The notes beneath the pieces were generated by a model, which was not told the DNA's origin, ran no database searches, and was given only the letters and a program-made list of their open reading frames with translations. A DNA stretch of 64,000 nt from Phocaeicola paurosaccharolyticus JCM 15092. GTDB lineage: Bacteria > Bacteroidota > Bacteroidia > Bacteroidales > Bacteroidaceae. Of the stretch, positions 1 to 6,325 are shown one piece after another; position 1 is the stretch's first letter, and every line of letters starts with the position of its first letter. A program made the translations under genes and the position numbers. Location of the stretch: assembly GCF_000613805.1 (NCBI RefSeq), contig NZ_BAJR01000003.1, positions 1-64,000 of the forward strand. The letters run 5' to 3'.

Positions 1-33
1 TTGTTATACTGTTTTTATTTCTTTTCTGTACTA

Positions 34-41
34 CAAAGATA
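34..41 (-). promoter_or_regulatory. Candidate -7 box for a gene left of the window
   Basis: On the minus strand this reads TATCTTTG, matching the Bacteroidetes -7 consensus TAnnTTTG. No exact TTTG lies at the usual distance upstream; TTGG is at 61-64. It would drive a gene reading leftward off the window. The adjacent stretch 75-99 has CTAT, ATAG and CTAT tetramers spaced 6 and 7 bases apart, resembling OxyR half-sites. No coding sequence is seen in 1-131. Confidence 0.3.
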
Positions 42-131
42 GAGCTTCAAAAGGTAGTTACCAACTCAAAATTTCTATCTGGCCATAGACAGCATCTATC
101 AGTACTTCAACTGAAAATCACTAACTAAAGA

Positions 132-836
132 CTACTTGCCTAATTTACTTTCAACCTCTTCTTTAGAAAGTTTACGAGTACAGAAGAACCAGTCATAACA
201 AGTCAACTCACCGGTTTTGTTATCCATCCTCTCTTTGGCAACACCACAAGAACCGGCAGTAGGTACAATCACGTCATCGCCCGGACGCCAGTCGGCCGGC
301 AACGCTACTCCAAAGTTGTCTGCTGTTTGCAATCCCATCAATACACGCTTTATCTCATCAAAGTTACGACCCAATGAAAGCGGATAGTACAAAATAGTTC
401 TAATAATTCCTTTAGGGTCAATAAAGAAAACAGCCCGTACGGCTTGCGTTTCACTTTCGCCCGGCTGAACCATTCCATATAGTTTAGCCACATGCATGGA
501 AACATCTTCAATCAAAGGAAATTTAATTTCAATATCTTTCATTCCCTTGTAATCTATTTTATCTTTGATTGTTCTTAGCCATGCAATGTGGCTATATAAA
601 CCATCAATAGATAAACCCACAAGCTGGCAATTCAAAGCTTCATACTCAGCTGCCATTTTACCAAAAGTCATAAATTCTGTGGTACAAACCGGTGTAAAAT
701 CCGCCGGATGACTAAACAAAATGACCCATTTACCTCTATAATCTACTGGGAAATTAATTTTACCCTGTGTAGTTACTGCCTCAAAAGAGGGAGCTTGTTC
801 GCCAATTCTTGGCATGACATTCATTTCTTCCATCAT
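132..836 (-). CDS. Peroxiredoxin (AhpC/TSA family, Prx6/archaeal-type)
   Basis: A 234-residue thiol peroxidase that reduces hydrogen peroxide or organic peroxides in the cytoplasm. The peroxidatic cysteine is Cys51 in the motif PVCTTE, within a thioredoxin-fold domain (about residues 9-160). The C-terminal domain carries Cys197, Cys213 and Cys219, with the last two in TCYDWFFC; this is the arrangement of the longer archaeal-type peroxiredoxins rather than of short 2-Cys AhpC. The length is normal for that group. The start could be Met1, Met2, Met5 or Met8; all lie in a short N-terminal tail. The gene stands alone, with a good promoter at 873-903 and a palindrome at 908-933. An oxidative-stress role is established for the family; OxyR control is inferred. 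Confidence 0.94.
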   Translation of the reverse strand: MMEEMNVMPRIGEQAPSFEAVTTQGKINFPVDYRGKWVILFSHPADFTPVCTTEFMTFGKMAAEYEALNCQLVGLSIDGLYSHIAWLRTIKDKIDYKGMKDIEIKFPLIEDVSMHVAKLYGMVQPGESETQAVRAVFFIDPKGIIRTILYYPLSLGRNFDEIKRVLMGLQTADNFGVALPADWRPGDDVIVPTAGSCGVAKERMDNKTGELTCYDWFFCTRKLSKEEVESKLGK

Positions 837-872
837 TTATTTGTTTATTATTAGTTGGTTATAAAATCGAAA

Positions 873-903
873 CAAATCTACGCTTAAAAGGTTGGTTGTC
901 AAA
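873..903 (-). promoter_or_regulatory. Promoter of the peroxiredoxin gene
   Basis: On the minus strand TTTG (903-900) is followed, after 19 bases, by TAGATTTG (880-873). This matches both the -33 (TTTG) and the -7 (TAnnTTTG) elements of the Bacteroides sigma factor. The -7 box ends 36 bases upstream of the start codon. Confidence 0.65.
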
Positions 904-907
904 CAGA

Positions 908-933
908 TAAAATCTATCACTAAATAGATTTTA
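908..933. promoter_or_regulatory. Palindromic operator, possibly OxyR-like
   Basis: The arms TAAAATCTAT (908-917) and ATAGATTTTA (924-933) are perfect inverted repeats separated by six bases, just upstream of the -33 element of the peroxiredoxin promoter. They contain CTAT and ATAG, and ACAG lies seven bases before the CTAT, giving an OxyR-like array of tetramers. The palindrome is seen directly; the regulator is inferred. Confidence 0.45.
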
Positions 934-966
934 TTTATATATAGCCATTAAGCAGTTATCAATTAC

Positions 967-1806
967 TTAAAACTTCAACTGCATTCCGCTGTGAAACAAA
1001 GCAAAACGGTTCTGCAAGACCTCTGAAAAAACATCAACAGCAGCACTTCCGGTGCAATGACCTGTATAAAGGCACATTTCGGGATATTTATCCGCCAAGA
1101 CACGTGCGATGGATGCAACATCATCTTTCTCCTCCATATCAGTATCTACTAAATGAGTACCGCCAACAAATGCCAGAACCTTAGAACAACCGGTTATTTC
1201 AATACTTGACTGAATAATATTCAGCACCCCGCTGTGCGAACATGCAGAAAGTATTACGATACCATCATCTATACGGATAACTAAAGCTACTTCATCATTA
1301 GGTATATAAGGCTTTTCCTGTCCATCGGCTACAATTCTCAGGAATTGATTGCCAACAGGCAAGCGATGTTCAAAAACACGATTATGTATTAAATAAACTT
1401 GGGGCGACAAAAGACAATCTTCTGTTAGCAGTACAAAGCGATCGGCATATTTTGCAAATAAAGAACTGTCCGAGCTAATATCTCTGGGCTTCTCATGCCT
1501 GTAAGTCAGATACTTATACTTAAAGGCCTTATCAGAGACAAAAATCTTTGCAGATTTATTTACTTGCAAGAAAGTGCTTAATCCACCAGTATGATCTTTA
1601 TGTCCGTGAGATAAAATCAGGTGATCAACCTCTTCGGCATGAATACCCAATTTATTAGCATTATTGAGCCATTTGTCAGAAGCCCCCAAATCATATAAAC
1701 AGGCTAAACCGTCAACTTTAAAATAAAAAGACAGTCCATGTTCCGTCAGCAATTCTTTATCAAGAAAGGCTGCATTATTATCAATCAAAACCGTAAGATC
1801 AAGCAT
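967..1806 (-). CDS. MBL-fold metallo-hydrolase
   Basis: A 279-residue cytoplasmic metallo-beta-lactamase-fold protein. The metal-binding motif is His67-x-His69-x-Asp71-His72 (SHGHKDHTGG), followed by later histidines in SACSHSGV, GGTHLVD and YTGHCTG. This pattern is typical of the RNase Z-like/dihydropterin-synthase-like group of MBL hydrolases; the substrate cannot be told. I chose the ATG at 1806 rather than the upstream TTG at 1812. It overlaps the stop of the C_GCAxxG_C_C gene by eight bases, so the two genes are very likely translationally coupled. Confidence 0.86.
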   Translation of the reverse strand: MLDLTVLIDNNAAFLDKELLTEHGLSFYFKVDGLACLYDLGASDKWLNNANKLGIHAEEVDHLILSHGHKDHTGGLSTFLQVNKSAKIFVSDKAFKYKYLTYRHEKPRDISSDSSLFAKYADRFVLLTEDCLLSPQVYLIHNRVFEHRLPVGNQFLRIVADGQEKPYIPNDEVALVIRIDDGIVILSACSHSGVLNIIQSSIEITGCSKVLAFVGGTHLVDTDMEEKDDVASIARVLADKYPEMCLYTGHCTGSAAVDVFSEVLQNRFALFHSGMQLKF

Positions 1807-2266
1807 GATCAATTAATTTTTGTTCTTCTAAATATTCCACCCAAATACGAGCTGCCTCCTCAACCATTTTGACACAAGGTCTTTTTTTATAATACGTTGC
1901 AGTACGTTCTTCAGGCATTGAAGATATGGGGTGATTTTTCTTCAGGCCCAATAATTCACCACAATTCAAGGAGCCATTTCTCGCTACAAAAACTTGCGCC
2001 AGGTCCTGCACTAGTTTATAATTGGCTCCTTTCGCTTTTGCATCGGGGACTACACTTCCCGTTTGCAAACCCGCCAGTATAAACATTCCGCAGGCTGCAC
2101 CGCATGTTTCACGCATACGCCCAATTCCAGCACCAAAAGAAGCTGAAATTCGCAATGCTTGCTCTTCTGTCAAATCATATAAGTCAGCAAAAGCTGTTAC
2201 AACAGACTGCGAACAGTTGTATCCGCTTTTAAACAATTCAACAGCCCTATCAATTCTTTCTTCCAT
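1799..2266 (-). CDS. C_GCAxxG_C_C family protein
   Basis: A 155-residue protein with the conserved cysteine pattern that names the family: Cys18 (YNCSQSV), CGAAC at 55-59, then LNCGELLG and RPCVKMV further on. Members are thought to bind a metal or take part in redox chemistry, but the exact role is unknown. It is the first gene of a two-gene operon with the MBL-fold hydrolase, whose ATG lies inside this gene's last codons. Its upstream region has been replaced by the IS982 element, whose left end lies 27 bases before the start codon, so its original promoter may be lost. Confidence 0.88.
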   Translation of the reverse strand: MEERIDRAVELFKSGYNCSQSVVTAFADLYDLTEEQALRISASFGAGIGRMRETCGAACGMFILAGLQTGSVVPDAKAKGANYKLVQDLAQVFVARNGSLNCGELLGLKKNHPISSMPEERTATYYKKRPCVKMVEEAARIWVEYLEEQKLIDHA

Positions 2267-2293
2267 AAAAACTATCCTAAAAAACTATTCCCT

Positions 2294-3315
2294 ACCCGTT
2301 GGCGGAATTAATTATCTAATAAGATGTTTTAAAATAAGTTGTACATATTCGTGATATTTAGTATATTAGAAGTGAGCAAACTTTTAATATGTCATCACTC
2401 TATGCACAACTTATATGCAATATTCGCAAAATTTCTCCACATTTGCAAGGAGTTTTCTGATAATCTTGTAACCGAACACGGTAACATACCTCGCCCCGGA
2501 GTTGTTCCTCGTTTTTCTGATTTAGAAGTAGTTTCTCTTAGCCTTACGATGGAGTCTATTGGTTTGGATAGTGAAAACTACTTATTTTCCAAACTAGGAG
2601 AATACTCCAATGAGCTGCCACATCTAATTTCAAGAAGACAATTTAATGATCGTAGGAAACTCACAGCCAATCTCTGTAAAGAGATACGCGAAAGAATTGT
2701 GACTGAAATTGATGGTGGGGAAGAATTCTTCTGTATAGATTCAAAGCCAATAGAGGTTTGTCGTATTGCCAGAGCTAAACGCTGCAAAGTTGGCAAAGAT
2801 GACTATGAACGTTCACCTGCATTTGGATATTGCGCTTCACAAAAACTTTATTACTATGGCTACAAACTACACGCAGTCTGTGGATTAAACGGTGTGATAC
2901 ACTCCTTTGATTTGACAAAGGCAAACGTTCATGACATTCATTATCTTCAGGATGTAAAGTATGAATATCAGGATTGTAGCCTGTTTGGTGATAAAGGATA
3001 TATTGGAACTGAGGTACAATTGGATTTATTTGAAAGTGCTAACATTAAACTGGAAGTACCTTACAGACTCAATCAAAAGAATTGGAAGCCAACATTTATT
3101 CCTTTTGCTAAAGCAAGGAAAAGAATTGAAACACTCTTTTCGCAGATGTGTGACCAGTTCATGATAATAAGGAATTATGCCAAAGACGTCAATGGGATTT
3201 TTACTAGGATAATCAGTAAGATTAGCGCTCTTACGATTTTGCAATACATCAACAAAATGAACAATAGACCTATTGGAAGGATTAAATATGCGCTAATTTA
3301 ATTCCGCCAACGGGT
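2294..3315 (+). mobile_element. IS982-family insertion sequence (1,022 bp)
   Basis: The element is bounded by perfect 18-bp terminal inverted repeats (ACCCGTTGGCGGAATTAA at 2294-2311 and its complement at 3298-3315). It contains one transposase gene whose stop codon lies inside the right repeat. Length and organisation match IS982 elements such as Bacteroides IS1187. The flanks (TATTCCCT on the left, TAAAAGTA on the right) share no direct repeat, so no target-site duplication is visible; the element sits exactly between ordinary chromosome and a conjugative-element remnant. Confidence 0.93.
2402..3301 (+). CDS. IS982-family transposase
   Basis: About 299 residues from the ATG at 2402; a TTG at 2339 would extend the frame but adds unconserved sequence. 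The DDE residues are Asp113 (FFCIDSKP), Asp197 (LFGDKGYIG) and Glu243 (RKRIETLFSQ). The central stretch with YYYGYKLHAVC and the N-terminal part match the IS982 group. The frame is open throughout, so the element may still be active. Confidence 0.92.
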   Translation: MHNLYAIFAKFLHICKEFSDNLVTEHGNIPRPGVVPRFSDLEVVSLSLTMESIGLDSENYLFSKLGEYSNELPHLISRRQFNDRRKLTANLCKEIRERIVTEIDGGEEFFCIDSKPIEVCRIARAKRCKVGKDDYERSPAFGYCASQKLYYYGYKLHAVCGLNGVIHSFDLTKANVHDIHYLQDVKYEYQDCSLFGDKGYIGTEVQLDLFESANIKLEVPYRLNQKNWKPTFIPFAKARKRIETLFSQMCDQFMIIRNYAKDVNGIFTRIISKISALTILQYINKMNNRPIGRIKYALI

Positions 3316-3373
3316 TAAAAGTAATCATTTAGCGCGAAAGAGTAAAAAGGAAAGCTGATAATATTGAAATAAT

Positions 3374-3399
3374 GCGGCATTTAAATATGCCGCTTTTTT
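3374..3399 (+). terminator. Rho-independent terminator
   Basis: GCGGCAT (3374-3380) pairs with ATGCCGC (3387-3393) across an A+T loop, followed by six T. It lies just right of the IS and probably belonged to a gene now lost to the left of the junction. Confidence 0.65.
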
Positions 3400-3476
3400 G
3401 TACTCCCTGTCAGACTATCCGGGAGTAAAGGGGGATTTTTTCTACTGCCCATATCTTATAACTTCTTCCTCTTTAG

Positions 3477-3674
3477 CGGAATGCTGATTACGCCGATGAA
3501 GTGTTCGATTTCATGCGCGAAAGTATTTCCGTGCTCTTCACGCCGAAGCAAGTTCGAGCCTCCGGTTTCGTGAAAAATCTTCCTCTTTCCGTTCCGGCGA
3601 GTGTATTTGTTCCCGAAAAACTTTCTTCGGCTAAACACTACCTTTCTCTGCCCCTGAAACTCGATCACTCATAA
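3477..3674 (+). other. Possible small ORF or 3' gene fragment, unrecognised
   Basis: An open frame of 65 codons ending in TAA at 3672, with an internal ATG at 3513 giving 53 residues. It contains FDFMRESISVLF and FVPEKLSSAKHYLSL. The third codon positions are G+C-rich like the downstream ParB gene, and it sits immediately before the small membrane protein gene. This suggests a remnant of the same mobile element. An overlapping minus-strand frame at 3456-3668 is Arg/Lys-rich and looks like its shadow. No family is recognised. Confidence 0.3.
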
Positions 3675-3717
3675 CCGGCTCCGATACGGCATAGCGTTTA
3701 AAAAAAAAGTCAGAATT

Positions 3718-3957
3718 ATGATGCGAACAGCAGAAAAAAACAGGAAACAACGATTCTCAAACCTTCCAATCAGCATAGGTTGGGTTTTGAAAATAGCTTT
3801 TGCGGTGGCGGGTTTTGCCCTTTGGGGTTGGTCGTTCGTGGCGGTTGTCGCAGGGATTTATTTAGCGTGGGCAATCATTAAAGGCGTTTTGTCCTGTCTT
3901 GTTTCCTTGCTCGTTTTGGCAATTATTATAACACTGATAATAGGTTTAACCTTTTAA
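3718..3957 (+). CDS. Small hydrophobic membrane protein, unknown function
   Basis: 79 residues. A basic N-terminus (MMRTAEKNRKQR) is followed by two or three hydrophobic segments at about 20-38, 39-56 and 60-79, so it should sit in the inner membrane. It lies 11 bases upstream of the truncated parB gene, same strand, with similar base composition. Similar short membrane proteins precede ParB genes in Bacteroides conjugative transposons, which is the basis for treating it as part of a mobile-element remnant. No specific function can be given. Confidence 0.6.
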   Translation: MMRTAEKNRKQRFSNLPISIGWVLKIAFAVAGFALWGWSFVAVVAGIYLAWAIIKGVLSCLVSLLVLAIIITLIIGLTF

Positions 3958-3968
3958 ATAACAACATT

Positions 3969-4505
3969 ATGACAGCAATTAAGAACAACGGCACAGCAGT
4001 AGCAGTAGCAGGGAAAGCAAACGAAGTAGTAACCGCAGTAGTGGTACGCCAACCCGACAACGGACAGCGCAAAGCCGTGAATATTGCATCGGACTTGATA
4101 GAGCCGAGCAATTACAACGCCCGAAAAACCTTTGATGCCGATGCACTCAAAGAGTTGGCACAAAGTATCTCCGTTCATGGACTGATACAGCCCATTACGG
4201 TACGGCGCAAAGGCGAAAAAGGCGAACATTACGAAATCATTTGCGGGGAACGCCGCTTTAGGGCTTGCCGTATGCTGAAACTTGCCGAAATCCCGTGCAT
4301 CATTCGGGAAGTAACAGAGGAACAGGCGTATGACCTTTCAATCTCCGAGAACTTACAGCGTGAGAACGTGCCACCTATGGAGGCGGCAGAGGCTTACAAA
4401 CGCCTTATAGACTTCACTTGTGGACTATTCACTCCACACTGTAGATTATACGTTCCACAGTGTGGAGTGAATAGACTACAGTGTGGAACGAACAATATTA
4501 TATGA
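3969..4505 (+). CDS. ParB/RepB/Spo0J-type protein, 3'-truncated
   Basis: The first ~148 residues are a ParB N-terminal nuclease/CTP-binding-type domain: IEPSNYNARK, LAQSISVHGLIQPITVRR, CGERRFRACRML and SISENLQRENV are the classic boxes. The match stops after AYKRLID (codon ending 4413). The remaining 30 residues (FTCGLFTPHCRLY and on) are translated from the palindrome cluster and are not ParB-like. Full-length relatives on Bacteroides conjugative elements go on into a helix-turn-helix domain, absent here. The gene is therefore a truncated remnant and is unlikely to work in partitioning. Confidence 0.83.
   Translation: MTAIKNNGTAVAVAGKANEVVTAVVVRQPDNGQRKAVNIASDLIEPSNYNARKTFDADALKELAQSISVHGLIQPITVRRKGEKGEHYEIICGERRFRACRMLKLAEIPCIIREVTEEQAYDLSISENLQRENVPPMEAAEAYKRLIDFTCGLFTPHCRLYVPQCGVNRLQCGTNNII
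4415..4490. repeat. Interleaved palindrome cluster at the parB breakpoint
   Basis: Three cores of the type CCACACTG/CAGTGTGG lie at 4433-4444, 4454-4466 and 4476-4487, centred about 22 bp apart, roughly two helical turns. Pairings: CTATTCACTCCACACT (4425-4440) with its perfect complement at 4459-4474; CGTTCCACA (4451-4459) with 4482-4490; TCCACACTGTAG (4433-4444) with 4476-4487. The middle core is itself a palindrome. A weaker fourth copy, CTTGTGGA, is at 4417-4424. It may be a recombination site, a mobile-element end or a protein-binding array. Confidence 0.8.
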
Positions 4506-4547
4506 CTAAAAAAAGTTTTTATCTAGAGAGAAAATAAATGAGAACAC

Positions 4548-5237
4548 CTACAGAGCGTTTTTCATTATCTTATCAAACACCTCATCGCGGAAGTTTCGGG
4601 CAATGGTTATAGCTTCATCGCCAATGATTATCTGATTGCCATTTATCATATCTATCTTTTCGATATTTATCAGATATGACTTATGAATCTGCAGGAACAT
4701 TGATGAAGGTAGTGAGTCTATCATATGTTTCATTGTGTTTCTTATCACAAGCTTTTCTTTTTCTGTATATAGGCATATATAGTTCTCCATACTCTTAACG
4801 TAAAGTATATCTTTAAAGAAGATCTTATACATCTGTCTATCAGAGCGAACAAAAATGAAATCAGGAGTCTCTTCTTTTGTCTGCATCATACTATATATCT
4901 TGTTTACTGCTTTCAGAAAACGATCGAATGATATAGGTTTCAGAAGATAGTCTGCAACGTTAAGTTCATATCCTTTCAAGGCATACTTCTCGTATGCAGT
5001 AGTGATAATTACATATGGAGGATTCTCGATTGTGCTCAGAATATCTAGCCCTGAAAGATATGGCATCTCAATGTCCAGAAAGATGAGATCGGGACGAGAA
5101 GTTTGAAGGTATGTGTTGAGTTGCATGGCATCCTCAAATACAGCTTCAAGAGAGAGAAAATCTACCTTTTCAACATAGCTCTGCAACCCTTTCCTAGCCA
5201 TAGGCTCATCGTCGGTTATTACACATTTTATCTTCAT
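4548..5237 (-). CDS. LytTR-family response regulator
   Basis: 229 residues. The receiver domain (1-115) has the acidic pocket DDE at 9-11, phospho-acceptor Asp55 (FLDIEMP), Thr79/Thr80 and Lys100. The LytTR DNA-binding domain spans about 125-228, with the characteristic IHKSYLIN stretch. Such proteins bind direct repeats upstream of target promoters when phosphorylated. It follows the LytS-like kinase by 26 bases in the same orientation, so the two form a two-component pair. The outer-membrane barrel gene upstream is probably in the same operon and may be a target or sensor partner (inference). Confidence 0.95.
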   Translation of the reverse strand: MKIKCVITDDEPMARKGLQSYVEKVDFLSLEAVFEDAMQLNTYLQTSRPDLIFLDIEMPYLSGLDILSTIENPPYVIITTAYEKYALKGYELNVADYLLKPISFDRFLKAVNKIYSMMQTKEETPDFIFVRSDRQMYKIFFKDILYVKSMENYICLYTEKEKLVIRNTMKHMIDSLPSSMFLQIHKSYLINIEKIDMINGNQIIIGDEAITIARNFRDEVFDKIMKNAL

Positions 5238-5263
5238 TATCTATCGTATTATTAAGTTATAAA

Positions 5264-6286
5264 TTAGAACCCTATTTTTAGCTTAGCAATGAAACGTCCC
5301 TCCTCTTTTACTATTTCAAACAGATGTTTGTCAGGATATAGCAATGCTAATCTTCTCTTTAGATTTTCCAGGCCTATGCCGGATGCATTTTTTTTCTTTG
5401 GTAGTTCTTGTTCCGGTATGCTGTTTGCCACCTCAAAGTATATAAAATTATCTGCCGTAAGTTCCATTTTAATATCAATGATATAGTCGCCACCTACATA
5501 TTTGAATGCATTTTCTACTAAAGGTGTAAACATCATCGGGTAAATATTCTCATCCATAAGTCTATCGTCAAAGTTGACATTCAGCTTAAGGCACTCTTTA
5601 GATCGTAACTTACAAAGTTCTATATATCGTTTAAGGTAATAGATCTCATTGCCTACCTTTACCTTTTCGCCGTCGTTATATAGTTGATAGCGAAGAATGT
5701 TGGATAGTAAATCGATAGTGTGCCGTGGGGTCTCATTATTATCGTCAATCTGAAAATATATAGTATTTAGAACGTTAAATAGGAAATGTGGGTGGTATTG
5801 AGCTTTCAGAAGTTTCAGCTCTGTCTGAAGTTGGTCATTCTTAATCTGTTGAAGTTGCATACTCTTAATCTCGCTCTCCCTTCTTATTGTCTGATTTCTG
5901 AAGTAACTATAAAATAGTGAGGATAGAAGGTTGCTGGTTATTATTGCAATAGGCAGGTCACGCCAGTTAAAAGTGTAACTGCATATAGTATGTGTTATTG
6001 CCATATCTACAAAAACTGATAGGGTAACCATTATAGAAACTACAGTGTACTCCTTAAGCAGAGTACCTTTTTTTCTATGGCAGAAGTTCATCCATCTGAA
6101 AAGGAATATAAATAATACATATGAGCAAAAAAGAACGGTAATGATATCAGTATAAGCAAACCTCATATTACTTGAGCTCCAATAGAATGCGTCTATTAAG
6201 CTATCGTTAATAAGGCGTATCATTGCAAATAGAACTATTGCATATGTTGATGATATTAGTAGTATATTATATGCTTTTCTTTTCAT
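5264..6286 (-). CDS. Sensor histidine kinase, LytS/YehU type
   Basis: 340 residues. The first ~135 residues have about four hydrophobic segments, making a membrane-embedded sensor without a large periplasmic domain. A short helical linker follows, then the His_kinase box YHPHFLFNVLNT, whose first paired histidine region is the phosphorylation site. The ATPase domain shows the N box (PLVENAFKY) and the G box (GIGLENLKRR). It phosphorylates the adjacent LytTR regulator (established for the family). The ligand is unknown; the neighbouring TonB-type barrel suggests sensing of an envelope or imported molecule (inference). Confidence 0.93.
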   Translation of the reverse strand: MKRKAYNILLISSTYAIVLFAMIRLINDSLIDAFYWSSSNMRFAYTDIITVLFCSYVLFIFLFRWMNFCHRKKGTLLKEYTVVSIMVTLSVFVDMAITHTICSYTFNWRDLPIAIITSNLLSSLFYSYFRNQTIRRESEIKSMQLQQIKNDQLQTELKLLKAQYHPHFLFNVLNTIYFQIDDNNETPRHTIDLLSNILRYQLYNDGEKVKVGNEIYYLKRYIELCKLRSKECLKLNVNFDDRLMDENIYPMMFTPLVENAFKYVGGDYIIDIKMELTADNFIYFEVANSIPEQELPKKKNASGIGLENLKRRLALLYPDKHLFEIVKEEGRFIAKLKIGF

Positions 6287-6325
6287 AAGTATAATGTTTT
6301 AAAGCTATAGATATCAATGCATCTA

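Noticed and set aside
1897-2354. Plus-strand frames across the C_GCAxxG_C_C gene
   Set aside because: They are antisense to a well-recognised gene and have no family resemblance.
3456-3668. 70-codon minus-strand frame rich in Arg and Lys
   Set aside because: It overlaps a better plus-strand frame and shows no domain; likely a shadow.
3926-4229. Minus-strand frames opposite parB, Cys/Tyr-rich
   Set aside because: Antisense to a clear ParB domain; composition is that of a shadow frame.
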